A DNA stretch of 64,000 bases from Neobacillus ginsengisoli (GCF_030813055.1 NZ_JAUSTW010000008.1:186001-250000); one strand, 5' to 3'. Positions 35,938-44,963 are shown, counted from the first letter of the stretch. Translations and numbers: made by a program. Notes: a model not told the origin generated them from the letters alone.

Positions 35938-37385
35938 TATTTTTCTCCTCTGTTCCATACAACTAATTTTAATTCCGTCATTTCCTCTACTGCATATTTG
36001 ATTCCTTCACGGCCCGTTCCACTCTCCTTAACACCACCGTAAGGCATATGGTCAACACGGAACGTTGGAATATCATTGATCATTACAGCTCCAACTTCAA
36101 GAGCCTCAGTTGCAAATAGCGCGCGATCAATATTTTTTGTATAGACACCTGCTTGCAGACCGTATCTTGAATTGTTCACGTATTCAATTGCTTCTTCAAC
36201 TGTTTTTACTTTATTTACAATCACAACTGGAGCAAATACCTCTTGGCAAGATACTTTTAACATCGGGTCAACATTAACGATTACGGTTGGCTCTAAAATA
36301 CCATCTTTTAGTTTTCCCCCAGCTAAAACCACTGCCTCATTTTGTTTTGCTTCTTCAATCCAACTTAAAGCCCGTTCCGTTTCCTTTTTGGAAATTAACG
36401 AAGAAATATAGGTTTCCGGATCTAATGGATTACCAACCTTTAATTTCTTTGATGCTTTAACGAATTTTTCAACAAATTGATCATATACCTCTTCATGGGC
36501 ATAAACGCGCTGCAAGGAAATACAAACCTGGCCTTGATTTGAGAAAGCTCCCAAAATACAGCGGTCAATGACCTGATCAATATTTGTATCCTTATCTAAA
36601 ATTACCGCTGCATTTGACCCAAGCTCTAAAGTGGTTTTCTTTAGGCCCGCTTTATTGCGGATTCCAATTCCGACCGCTGGACTTCCGGTAAAGGTAATCA
36701 TTTGCACACGGTCATCCTTTATAATCGTCTCACCCACTACTGACCCTGATCCGGTTACGACATTCAATACCCCATCCGGCAGGCCGGCTTCTTTAAAAAG
36801 CTCAGCGATGTATAGAGCGGATAAAGGAGTCTGTGAAGCAGGTTTTAACACGATTGTATTCCCTGAGGCAATCGCCGGTCCTACTTTATGGGCTACGAGA
36901 TTCATAGGAAAATTAAAAGGTGTAATTGCCCCGATCACCCCAATTGGATTGCGAACGGTATAACCGATCCTTCCGACACCGCCTGGTGCAGCATCAAAAG
37001 GGATCGTTTCGCCATGAATCCTTTTTGCTTCTTCGGCCGCAAATTTATAGGTTTCAATTGTTCTTGATACTTCCCCTTTGGCAAAAGAAATCGGCTTCGC
37101 TGATTCGATAGCGATTACTTCTGCGGCTTCGTCTGCTCTTTCTTTCAATAATTCTACCATTTTTTCTAAAATTGCTGACCTCTCAAATGCTGGCATTTTT
37201 GAAATCACTTGAAACGCTTTCTGTGCTGTTTTTATCGCCTCTTTTGTTAACTGTTCATCTGCCATGGCAATCTCGACGATGATTTCATCTGAATATGGAG
37301 AGTAAAGCGGCGCATAGGTGTCAGCCTCTACATCACGGCCATTAATAAATAAATGCTTTTTTTCTGCAACCTTTAAATTTGTCAT
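35937..37385 (-). CDS. Aldehyde dehydrogenase (predicted malic-semialdehyde dehydrogenase)
   Basis: 482-residue NAD(P)-dependent ALDH. 'PFNFPMNLVAHKVGPAIASGNTIVLKPASQTP', the catalytic Glu in LELGSNAA (about 251-258) and the catalytic Cys in NQGQVCISLQR (about residue 286) are present. It resembles the lactaldehyde/phosphonoacetaldehyde/malonic-semialdehyde branch more than betaine-aldehyde dehydrogenases. Its ATG overlaps the stop of the oxygenase by four bases (ATGA), and its own stop overlaps the next ATG, so the three proteins are made together. The expected substrate is 3-hydroxy-4-oxobutanoate, giving malate. This is an inference from neighbours, not visible in the protein itself. Confidence 0.85.
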   Translation of the reverse strand: MTNLKVAEKKHLFINGRDVEADTYAPLYSPYSDEIIVEIAMADEQLTKEAIKTAQKAFQVISKMPAFERSAILEKMVELLKERADEAAEVIAIESAKPISFAKGEVSRTIETYKFAAEEAKRIHGETIPFDAAPGGVGRIGYTVRNPIGVIGAITPFNFPMNLVAHKVGPAIASGNTIVLKPASQTPLSALYIAELFKEAGLPDGVLNVVTGSGSVVGETIIKDDRVQMITFTGSPAVGIGIRNKAGLKKTTLELGSNAAVILDKDTNIDQVIDRCILGAFSNQGQVCISLQRVYAHEEVYDQFVEKFVKASKKLKVGNPLDPETYISSLISKKETERALSWIEEAKQNEAVVLAGGKLKDGILEPTVIVNVDPMLKVSCQEVFAPVVIVNKVKTVEEAIEYVNNSRYGLQAGVYTKNIDRALFATEALEVGAVMINDIPTFRVDHMPYGGVKESGTGREGIKYAVEEMTELKLVVWNRGEK

Positions 37386-38467
37386 CGCCCTAACGCCTCC
37401 AATACCATTTCGTGGAATTGAACAATTGCCTTTTCAGATTGAGAATATACTCCTTGGTTAAAGGCACGGGAACGGAATCCAATTTGCTCTAATTCTACTA
37501 ATTCAACATCTTCCTGTCTCACTTGCTCCGCAAATGCAACCAAATCTTTTTCTTCTTGTGATAAGTTTTCATCTTTAAAGTAATAAGTGTAAACTCCTAA
37601 AGTGGTTTCATGGTCAATTGGAATCATCTGAATAGTGGCCATATTTCCCGGACCTGGGTAAATCGTAACCATTAGGTTTGGCCATAACCAATAGAACTCC
37701 CCACCTTGCATTTCCGCTTCATTTAAGTCAGTTGTTCCCATTTTTTTATCCGGCTTTACAACTGACCCTTGAACGGAATAGTTTTGGCAGGTAACAATTT
37801 GGTAGTTTTTCATATCCAAGGTGGCAACAAAGCTTGGGTGGGCCACATGGCAGTGATCACACTCTAAATAGTTGTCAATGAACGCTTTCCAGTTTGCTTT
37901 AATGACACGCGTTTTCTGATTAATTCTTTTCAGTTCTCCCATGAATGGGAATTTGCCCAGACGGTCAAAGAAATCACCATATGTTTCACTGAGAGATTTT
38001 GCATTATCATCAAGGTTTACAAAAATTAATGACTCCAAGATTTCCATTCTTACAGGTTTTAAACAACGGTCGCTGACACAGTGGGCGTCTTCACCTGTAA
38101 AGTTAGGAGCTTTATTCAATGCTCCATTTAAATGGAATGTCCAGCCATGGTAGCTGCATTGTAGAATTTTCTTTTGACCGGTCTCATTTTTCTCCAACTT
38201 TGTCGCACGGTGCGGACAAACATTATAAAATGCACGAATTAATTCATCCGTTCCCCGTGTAACTATAATCGGCTCACCCGCTACATCAGTGGTGAAAAAC
38301 TGTCCCGGTTTTTCTAATTGACTTACATGTCCAACTAATTGCCACGATTTTGCAAAAACATCTTCTATTTCTTGCTGATGTACTTTTGGATCAGTATATA
38401 AATCATAAGTTAATGTTCTTTCAAATGTTCGATTTGCTTTATTTTGAACTTCATTATAAGTAGCCAT
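37382..38467 (-). CDS. Rieske non-heme iron oxygenase, quaternary-amine type (CntA/GbcA-like)
   Basis: 361 residues. The Rieske [2Fe-2S] ligands are C84, H86, C104 and H107 (CPHRATKL...CSYHGW). The mononuclear iron set is E202, H205 and H210 in NYLECDHCHVAH. The bridging residue is Glu, not the usual Asp, and the E-x2-H-x4-H spacing equals that described for carnitine oxygenase CntA. Relatives hydroxylate carnitine, glycine betaine or choline next to nitrogen, releasing an aldehyde. It is the first gene of a coupled trio behind a sigma-54 promoter at 38709-38724. No cognate flavin/[2Fe-2S] reductase is encoded nearby. Confidence 0.87.
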   Translation of the reverse strand: MATYNEVQNKANRTFERTLTYDLYTDPKVHQQEIEDVFAKSWQLVGHVSQLEKPGQFFTTDVAGEPIIVTRGTDELIRAFYNVCPHRATKLEKNETGQKKILQCSYHGWTFHLNGALNKAPNFTGEDAHCVSDRCLKPVRMEILESLIFVNLDDNAKSLSETYGDFFDRLGKFPFMGELKRINQKTRVIKANWKAFIDNYLECDHCHVAHPSFVATLDMKNYQIVTCQNYSVQGSVVKPDKKMGTTDLNEAEMQGGEFYWLWPNLMVTIYPGPGNMATIQMIPIDHETTLGVYTYYFKDENLSQEEKDLVAFAEQVRQEDVELVELEQIGFRSRAFNQGVYSQSEKAIVQFHEMVLEALGR

Positions 38468-38708
38468 TTCGTTTTTCCTCCTAATGGGTAAAATAGTATA
38501 TTTAAAAATTATTATCTAAAAACCAATTTTGTATATGCGAAAGCCATCCCCCCTAAAAAACAGATTATTAATATGAATCATTTTCGATTCACTTTTGTAA
38601 TTCTTAAATGCAACGTGACAATAGTAAAAATTAAGCGTTTACAAGATAATGAATATTTTGTTTAATTAACTCAGAAAGATACTTTTAACTAAACTCACTT
38701 TTAATTAA

Positions 38709-38724
38709 TGCAAGTATCATGCCA
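38709..38724 (-). promoter_or_regulatory. Sigma-54 (-24/-12) promoter for the oxygenase operon
   Basis: The leftward strand reads TGGCAT-GATAC-TTGCA, matching consensus TGGCAC-N5-TTGCW, with invariant GG and GC correctly spaced. It implies a leader of about 230 bases before the oxygenase ATG. The divergent gene encodes a sigma-54 activator, as expected. Confidence 0.8.
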
Positions 38725-38768
38725 AACTTTAAATAGCTAAATTAATTTGAATATTGTCGCTTTTCTTT

Positions 38769-38788
38769 CGAAATTTGTTCAAATTTCG
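38769..38788. promoter_or_regulatory. Palindromic upstream activator site
   Basis: CGAAATTTG-TT-CAAATTTCG, a perfect 9-base-arm palindrome, is centred about 54 bases upstream of the -24 element. That is where enhancer-binding proteins sit. A second dyad, GAGTT-N6-AACTC (38799-38814), lies beside it and closer to the activator gene, perhaps for autoregulation. Confidence 0.6.
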
Positions 38789-38859
38789 TTCAAAAATCGA
38801 GTTGATAATAACTCATTTGAATTAATACTAACTCACCTAGTTAATGGAGGAATCCTAAA

Positions 38860-40221
38860 ATGGTTTCTGGAACACAAAGTCCCTTCGAAATCACTGTTGA
38901 GACATTAAAAAAAATTCTTGATAATTCATCAGACGAAATTTTTGTAATCGACTCTGAACAACGAATCGTTTTCGTTAATAGCGTCTGTGAAAAACATTAC
39001 GGTTTAAAACCGGAAGAGGTTGTGGGGAAATATAACGATGAATTATTTGAAAAAGGGTATTGGAAACCTTCCATAGTCCCTTTAGTATTCAAAGAAAAAA
39101 AACCTGTCAGTATGAAGCAAACAACTTATCTTGGGGCGGAACTTTTAACAACTGCTGTCCCTATTCTAAATGACCAAAACGAAATCGAACTTGTCGTGAC
39201 GACCTCACAGGAGTTACAAAACTATAAAAGTATTAAAAAGGAAAAAGAAGATAATTCATCTTCAAATAACAATACCAGCTCTACCCCAATCACAAACTGT
39301 GAAAAGATGAAAAATATCTTAAAAGTTTGCGAAAAAATTGCGAAAGTTGATTCAACCATTTTAATCCAAGGTGAATCAGGAACAGGTAAAGGGGTTTTAG
39401 CTCATTACATTCATGATATAAGTCGGCGACAAGACAAAACGTTTTTAAAAATTAACTGTGCTGCTTTACCTGAGGATTTACTAGAATCAGAGCTTTTCGG
39501 CTATACAGAAGGCGCATTTACAGGCGCAAGTAAGTATGGAAAAAAAGGCTTGCTTGAAATTGCAAATCAAGGCACATTATTTCTCGATGAAATTGGCGAG
39601 ATGCCTTTATCGCTTCAGGCAAAGCTTCTTCAGGTCATTCAAGAAAAACAGTTCCTTCCAATTGGCGGACACGAAATGAAAAAAGTAGATGTTCGGATCA
39701 TCGCTGCAACCAACCGCGATTTAATTGAGATGGTGGGAAAGAACTTGTTTCGAGAGGATTTATTTTACCGTCTTAATATTATTGATATCCAGCTGCCGCC
39801 ATTGCGCGAGCGCAGGGAGGATATTATTCCGTTAACCTATAATTTTTTATATAAATTTAATAAAAAATATGAAATGAATAAAATTATCTCACAGGAGTGT
39901 TTGGACCTATTTTATTGGTATTCCTGGCCAGGAAACATCCGCCAGCTTGAAAATGTCATGGAGAGACTGGTTGTCACGAGTGATTCAATCATTCAAAAAA
40001 ATGCCTTACCTGATTTAATCTTAAAAAATATTAAACCGAAAACGCAGTACATCTTCCCTTCTGAACTTGATCAAGCGATTGAACATGTGAAGAAAACGCT
40101 GGTGATCCAATCCTATAAAACACAAAAAAGCTCTAGAAAGGTTGCAAAAGAACTAAATATCAGCCAAACTAGGGCTGTTAAGCTAATAAGTCAATATTGT
40201 GGCGAGTTGGAGGAAAAATAA
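38860..40221 (+). CDS. PAS-domain sigma-54-dependent transcriptional activator
   Basis: 453 residues. PAS sensor domain (about 12-115; DEIFVIDSEQRIVFVN), then an Asn/Ser linker, then an AAA+ domain with Walker A GESGTGKG (171-178), the sigma-54-contacting GAFTGA (218-223) and Walker B LFLDE (240-244). The C-terminal helix-turn-helix is KVAKELNISQTRAVKLISQY. The RocR/AcoR style of regulator senses a catabolite directly through PAS. ATG at 38860 follows TGGAGG. It is divergent from the oxygenase operon, whose sigma-54 promoter and palindromic site lie in the shared 392-base gap. Confidence 0.92.
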   Translation: MVSGTQSPFEITVETLKKILDNSSDEIFVIDSEQRIVFVNSVCEKHYGLKPEEVVGKYNDELFEKGYWKPSIVPLVFKEKKPVSMKQTTYLGAELLTTAVPILNDQNEIELVVTTSQELQNYKSIKKEKEDNSSSNNNTSSTPITNCEKMKNILKVCEKIAKVDSTILIQGESGTGKGVLAHYIHDISRRQDKTFLKINCAALPEDLLESELFGYTEGAFTGASKYGKKGLLEIANQGTLFLDEIGEMPLSLQAKLLQVIQEKQFLPIGGHEMKKVDVRIIAATNRDLIEMVGKNLFREDLFYRLNIIDIQLPPLRERREDIIPLTYNFLYKFNKKYEMNKIISQECLDLFYWYSWPGNIRQLENVMERLVVTSDSIIQKNALPDLILKNIKPKTQYIFPSELDQAIEHVKKTLVIQSYKTQKSSRKVAKELNISQTRAVKLISQYCGELEEK

Positions 40222-40558
40222 ACAAGGCGAAATTCAATAAGCTGTTGAATAACGATTCTTTTTATCCATTATTTACTTGTCTTTAGAGATTTTAGGTTCT
40301 TTTGGTACAGCGGCTTCTCGCAATGAAACAGGAATCTACGGTCTGTAAGGCGTAAAACATTACATACCGAGGTTATCGGTCCATTCAGTCTTAAGTCTCT
40401 TATCTGAATTATTCAAGTTAGAGGATTAATGGTAACATTTTGGTAACGAAAATACTGCTAATTATATACAAGTTGGATTGAAAGTTGGTAAAGGATAAGC
40501 CAAAAAATTATTACTATGGATCTTGAAGTGTGATTCTCCTATAGTGCAAGAAAGATAG
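40222..40558. other. Gene-free gap after the activator gene
   Basis: No open frame with a ribosome binding site, strong hairpin or repeat was recognised in this stretch. It precedes the start of the mobile-element debris. Confidence 0.4.
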
Positions 40559-40993
40559 TTGTTTATGGTTTTAACCGATGATTGTGGTACAGGCAAAACA
40601 ACCACTATTCGAAGGTTTGGAGATCGACTTGATAAGGGAAAATTTCAAGTACTCTCATTATCCCATATTCTTGTTGGGCAAAGTGAATTATGGGATCGTC
40701 TAAAACTCCAATCATTCGCAGCGAAACGTCAAAGAATCGACATTCAGTTCTGATTGGGACATTAATATCGTACTCAGGTTGGTGAGTATTTGGCAAAGCA
40801 CCTTCATTATGCAGGAGTAGACCAGCAAGTCTTTTCTGACGGAGCTTTAGAAGAAATTCATCGTTTTTCAGGGGGCGCCGCAAGGCCCATAAATAAGTTA
40901 TGTACTCATTGTTTATTATATGGAGCACAGAATGGATTTCGCATAATTGATGATCACATGGTCAAACTGGCCATTGAGGGAGAATTATCGTGA
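40559..40993 (+). pseudogene. ExeA-like AAA ATPase, internally deleted (transposition helper type)
   Basis: The first part has Walker A in LTDDCGTGKTTTIRRFGDRL, then jumps directly to 'LSHILVGQSELWDRLKLQSFAAKRQRIDIQ' (sensor region) and stops. Another frame continues 'KHLHYAGVDQQVFSDGALEEIHRFSGGAARPINKLCTHCLLYG' to 40993. Intact relatives are about 270-residue ATPases encoded beside DDE transposases. The Walker B middle is missing and a frameshift follows, so the gene is dead. Confidence 0.7.
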
Positions 40994-41006
40994 TTCTCCC
41001 CTTTTT
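40978..41006 (+). terminator. Terminator after the ATPase remnant
   Basis: GGGAGAAT (40978-40985) and ATTCTCCC (40993-41000) followed by C and six T. A further hairpin (TTTGCTT/AAGCAAA) with TTTTCTTTC lies at about 41202-41235. Confidence 0.75.
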
Positions 41007-41254
41007 TCAATATGTGTCTGGACATTAATTTCGTCAATTCGGGGGCAACTGATACCGACAATTTCTGGACTATATGATATATCAATAACAAAAAAGAAAA
41101 TAAGCTACACTTCTTATGTTAAGTCAAAATATTTGATGGTAAGTAGTTTATAAATTTATAAACTTGTAATAATGATAAAATATTCCCTATTAATAGAAGC
41201 TTTTGCTTTCGTTAAGCAAAGGCTTTTCTTTCTATTTTATATATATGGTACTTT

Positions 41255-41443
41255 TCAATTTTTTTCATACTCATTAACTAACTTATAAAATGTTGTCTTT
41301 TTAACTCCTATTTCTTTCATCGCCTTCACAGCTGTCACCTCTCCCCATTTCCATCGATGATAAGCTTGTTTAAACTCTTCTGTAATAATAGATTTCGGTC
41401 TTCCAAAAGTTACGCCACTTTTCAATTCGGCATCGGCATTCAC
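41255..41443 (-). pseudogene. Serine recombinase/resolvase C-terminal fragment
   Basis: The frame reads NADAELKSGVTFGRPKSIIT, then EEFKQAYHRWKWGEVTAVKA, then the helix-turn-helix MKEIGVKKTTFYKLVNEYEK. This is the DNA-binding tail of an invertase/resolvase-family serine recombinase. The catalytic N-terminal domain is absent. Directly upstream on the same strand a 38-codon frame from 41586 (MSREKKFIRRGKEPELTGPA...) ends at a stop and is of unknown origin. Confidence 0.65.
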
Positions 41444-41757
41444 TATCAGGTGATCAAGGGCCTCGATTCACAGCACTCTTTCAATCATTGGGAGCAGCGA
41501 AGCAAGCGACACGATTCCTGGCGTAGCCGGTCCAGTCAGTTCGGGTTCCTTTCCCCGTCGGATGAACTTCTTTTCTCTGCTCATTCCTATCACGTCCTTA
41601 TCATTTAAGACTTTTTCAGGGCTCAAGTTCAAAAATAACAAAGGGTTGTAATAATGTTGCCAAGTTAATGTCTAATATTTCATGCAGGATATGCTTAACC
41701 CTTGTCGCAAAGTACGCTTTTAATCAATGTATGACATTCCGAAATAATGTATGTGGC

Positions 41758-41940
41758 TTAAACGGAGTAGTTGTACAGGAAAGTAAAATTAAGTTTTATC
41801 TGTTTTGAAATTAAAGTTTCTGAAAGATTACTTTGCAAGGGGGGAACCAGCCATGTTTGATTCCATTTTACCAATGACAAGTTGGAGAGCTTATGGGGGC
41901 AAAGATCGTTGTAATTCCTGAGAAAAGAGAGTAAGTTCAT
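41758..41940 (-). pseudogene. IS4-type transposase N-terminal fragment
   Basis: GAGGTTTCAAATGAACTTAC at 41950-41931 (leftward) and the following bases match the start of the damaged IS4 transposase gene at about 43459-43500 on the other strand. After about 15 codons the frame diverges and runs to a stop at 41758. It is a fragment of a second copy of the same element in opposite orientation. Confidence 0.55.
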
Positions 41941-42029
41941 TTGAAACCTCGGGACACATAAAAAACGTTATTTTTTCTGTAATTTCATGGAAAGTATGGT
42001 GTTTTTCGGGTGAATTGAGGTTTCAAATG
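41938..42029. repeat. Inverted repeat of IS4-type 5' end
   Basis: CATTTGAAACCTC (41938-41950) and GAGGTTTCAAATG (42017-42029) are perfect inverted copies. The bases between resemble the leader at 43397-43471 (AAAAAACGTTATT, TCTGTAAT, TCATGGAAAG). Two element 5' ends appear to have met head to head. Confidence 0.5.
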
Positions 42030-42077
42030 CAAGAAACTGGGGAATGTAGTAGAATAGATAGTACTGGAGGGGGATTG

Positions 42078-43229
42078 ATGAAAGAATATATTTATGTGAA
42101 GAACGAAAAAAAAGTTAACTTGAAATTTGGAATTTTAAAAAAAGACATTGTATTTACCATATCAATCTTGTTAGCAATCGTAAGCTGTTTATTCCATGCA
42201 CCAAAACTAGAATATATTAATTTTAAAGTATTAGTCAGTTTATTTAATCTTATGCTCGTAGTTAAGGCTCTGGAAGATCTTAAACTATTGGATAAGTTCG
42301 CCATTGCTATACTGAGTAAATGTCATAATAGTAAAAGTGTTTCAGCAATCCTAATTTTATTATGCTTTTTTAGTTCCATGCTTGTAACGAATGATGTGGC
42401 ATTAATAACATTTGTACCATTAACACTTATAATTAGTAAGATTATACAAACTTCTATGTTAGATACTATTATACTAGAGACAATTGCGGCTAACATCGGA
42501 AGCAGCCTAACTCCTATGGGCAATCCTCAAAATCTTTTCATATTTACTAACTACGGAATAAGGCCCATACAATTTTTTACAACAATCCTTCTATTAGTGG
42601 TTCTTGGAATTATTCTGTTATTCTTTCTTAATCAAAGATTGAATAGTAAAACACTGGAAATGGAACTTCCGTATATTCCTATAAAAAATAAAAAAAAGGC
42701 AACAGTATGGGGAATTCTATTTGGCATCATATCTGCATCCATACTAGGGGTTTTAAGCTACAAACTTGCGTTCATCATCGCATTGGGAACCGCATGTATA
42801 CTTGATATAAAATTATTGAAGAAAATTGATTATTTATTGCTTATTACTTTTATATGTTTTTTTATATTTATAGGAAACATATCGGAATTAAAGGTAGTGC
42901 ACACATTTGCAAGCGAAAATCTCAAAAGTCCTACATCTATCTTTTTCAGTTCCATAATTTTAAGCCAACTGATAAGCAATGTACCAGCTGCGATCTTTTT
43001 ATCAAAATTCTCCGTGAATTGGCAGCCTTTATTAGTAGGTGTGAATTTAGGTGGACTTGGTACGATTGTTGCTTCCCTCGCAAGTGTAATTTCATTTAAA
43101 CTTTTTATTAAGAGAGATCCACAAAAAAGTAAAATGTACCTTATAAGGTTTAGCTTTTATAACTTTTCGATTTTAGCTATTTTAACTCTTGTTTATTATT
43201 TTACGATGAAAAATCAAAATTTCTTTTAA
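42078..43229 (+). CDS. ArsB/NhaD-superfamily (SLC13-like) ion transporter
   Basis: A 383-residue membrane protein with about 10 helices. The ATG at 42078 follows GGAGGGG; the longer frame from 42015 begins inside IS debris. The diagnostic pair of re-entrant motifs is present: 'MLVTNDVALITFVPL...TIAANIGSSLTPMGNPQNLFIF' and 'SQLISNVPAAIFLSKF...GVNLGGLGTIVASLAS'. The family transports anions, Na+/H+ or dicarboxylates; the substrate is unknown here. The gene is bracketed by two damaged copies of one IS4-type element, which suggests it was carried or stranded by mobile DNA. A strong terminator follows. Confidence 0.78.
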   Translation: MKEYIYVKNEKKVNLKFGILKKDIVFTISILLAIVSCLFHAPKLEYINFKVLVSLFNLMLVVKALEDLKLLDKFAIAILSKCHNSKSVSAILILLCFFSSMLVTNDVALITFVPLTLIISKIIQTSMLDTIILETIAANIGSSLTPMGNPQNLFIFTNYGIRPIQFFTTILLLVVLGIILLFFLNQRLNSKTLEMELPYIPIKNKKKATVWGILFGIISASILGVLSYKLAFIIALGTACILDIKLLKKIDYLLLITFICFFIFIGNISELKVVHTFASENLKSPTSIFFSSIILSQLISNVPAAIFLSKFSVNWQPLLVGVNLGGLGTIVASLASVISFKLFIKRDPQKSKMYLIRFSFYNFSILAILTLVYYFTMKNQNFF

Positions 43230-43273
43230 TACAAAGTAATAGGTTTAAACAATTTTGGGTCCTACCAATATAA

Positions 43274-43320
43274 AAAACCCAATTTCTCAAATTTTAATAC
43301 TGAGAAATTGGGTTTTTTTT
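43274..43320 (+). terminator. Terminator after the transporter gene
   Basis: AACCCAATTTCTCA (43276-43289) and TGAGAAATTGGGTT (43301-43314), 14-base perfect arms, then a run of T. A close copy of the same hairpin occurs at 44711-44755 on the other side of the IS4-type element. Confidence 0.85.
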
Positions 43321-43349
43321 ATTGGATTTGCCTTAACATATGCCTATAG

Positions 43350-44663
43350 GGGTACCGCCCCATGCCTATCTAGCTAAGGCAAATCATTATCTCCCAAACG
43401 AAAAAAACGTTATTCTTTCTGTAATATCATGGAAAGGATGTGTTTTTTATGTGTAGTGAGGTTTTAAATGAACTTACTCTGTTTTCTCAGGAATTGCAAC
43501 GAACTTTCCAGATGTGTTTGCCTCAACTTACCAAGGATCTGGAGGGAGTAGCCATACAGCTGGTGTCAAAATTCAATTAGAATATGATCTTCTTAGTGGC
43601 CAATTTATGCACATTCATTCAGGACCAGGTAAACAAAATGATCGAACCTACGGTTCTACTTGCTTACAAACAGTACAACCCGGTGATTTATGTATACGTG
43701 ATTTAGGTTATTTCGACCTGAATGATCTCCATCAAATGGATGAGAACGAAGCCTATTATATCTCTCGCTTAAAATTAAACACTCGAATTTTTCTGAAGAA
43801 TCCTGAACCTGAATACTTCAAAAATGGAACGGTCAAAAAGCAAACAGAGTATATTCTATTGGATTTGGAAGAGGTTATGAATCAATTAAAACCGGGGCAA
43901 ACCAATGAGATCTCTGACGTTTACATTGGACAGTATCAGAAGTTGCCAGCTAGAGTCATTATCCATCGACTGACAGAAGAACAAACCAGAAAACGGTGGA
44001 AAAATCAAGAGTTAAAGGAGAAAAAGAAAGGGATTATTATGAAGGAACGGAGTAAACGACTCAGTGCGATGAATATATACATAACCAATGCATCACCCGA
44101 AGATGTTCCAACGGAACACGTACGATCTTTACTCATTACGTTGGCAAATCGAATTACTCTTTAAAACATGGAAATTCTTCTTTGAAATCGATCATTGTAA
44201 AGAGATTAAAAAAGAGCGATTAGAATGTCATCTCTATGGTCAACTAATTGCCATCCTCCTTTGTTCTTCCACCATGTTTCAAATGCGGCAGCTACTTCTC
44301 ACCAAGAAAAAACAAGAACTCAGCGAATATAAAGCCATTTATGTCATTAAAGATTATTTTGTATTACTGTTTCAATCGATACAAAAAGGCACCCAAGAGC
44401 TATCAAAGGTCCTGTTTCACCTGTTTGCCCTCCTACAGAAAAACGGGCGAAAATCTCACCGATACGAGAAAAAAACAGTCTTTGATATTTTGGGTGTTGT
44501 CTATCAGTATACCACGTGCCAAAAGAAGGCAGCGTAATTTTTAAAAAATAGCCTGTTTCAGGATTATTTGGCATGCCTTTTTTTCAGTAACGTGGATGGT
44601 TGTCTTATAGAAATAGCTCTACTCTAACCATACATCAGCGTTAGCTTGATGGGCATGGGGTAC
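43350..44663 (+). mobile_element. IS4-family insertion element, internally deleted
   Basis: The left inverted repeat (43358-43380, starting CCCCATGCCTATCTAGCTAA) and right inverted repeat (44638-44660, starting GCGTTAGCTTGATGGGCATG) match at 20 of 23 positions, and similarity extends outward to a GGTA on each side. They enclose a single damaged transposase gene. No clear target duplication was identified. Length is about 1.3 kb. Confidence 0.7.
43469..44537 (+). pseudogene. IS4-family transposase, deleted and frameshifted
   Basis: The start encodes [13 protein letters not shown], then jumps in another frame to [20 protein letters not shown] and the DDE core '[28 protein letters not shown]...[12 protein letters not shown]', '[13 protein letters not shown]' and '[14 protein letters not shown]'. 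A one-base change near 44110 breaks the frame at VPTEHV; the other frame resumes '[42 protein letters not shown]' to 44537. The N-terminal 150 or so residues are missing. Confidence 0.8.
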
Positions 44664-44710
44664 TACCAGCAAAACGCGGATTTACAACGTTAAGAAAATT
44701 ACAATATTAA

Positions 44711-44755
44711 AAAGCCCAATTTCTCAGCATTAAATTGAGAAATCGGGCTTTTTTA
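44711..44755 (+). terminator. Second copy of the CCCAATTTCTCA terminator hairpin
   Basis: AAAGCCCAATTTCTCA and TGAGAAATCGGGCTTTTTT. Sequence and spacing closely resemble the hairpin at 43276-43314, beyond the other end of the IS element. Confidence 0.75.
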
Positions 44756-44871
44756 GTTACTCCAGAAAAGCGCCCGATTGTTGAAGACCTTAATTACTAT
44801 ATCTTGTTGAACCAATGCACCCTTTTAATGGAATAACAGTAGACCTTCTATTAACTGGTTTAGTGAAACGA

Positions 44872-44945
44872 ATAAAGTAGGGAAACCTCTTTCGAGGCTT
44901 CCCCCTTATCAAACCATACGTGCCCTATTAAGGCATACGGCTTAC
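44872..44945 (-). ncRNA. Possible group II intron RNA fragment
   Basis: The leftward strand reads AGCCGTATG...CACGTATGGTTTG, then GGGGGAAGCCTCGAAAGAGG and TTTCCCTACTTTATTCG. The split 'GCCGTATG ... CGTATGGTT' stem plus a G-rich hairpin resembles the RNA core of bacterial group II introns. No reverse transcriptase gene is present. A tentative call. Confidence 0.3.
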
Positions 44946-44963
44946 CAAATGTTACAATGTTTA

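Noticed and set aside
37382..38467. Glycine betaine monooxygenase feeding the glycine operon
   Set aside because: Attractive because of the nearby glycine pathway, but no dimethylglycine or sarcosine demethylating genes are present and a D-malate-type dehydrogenase would have no role; kept only as an alternative.
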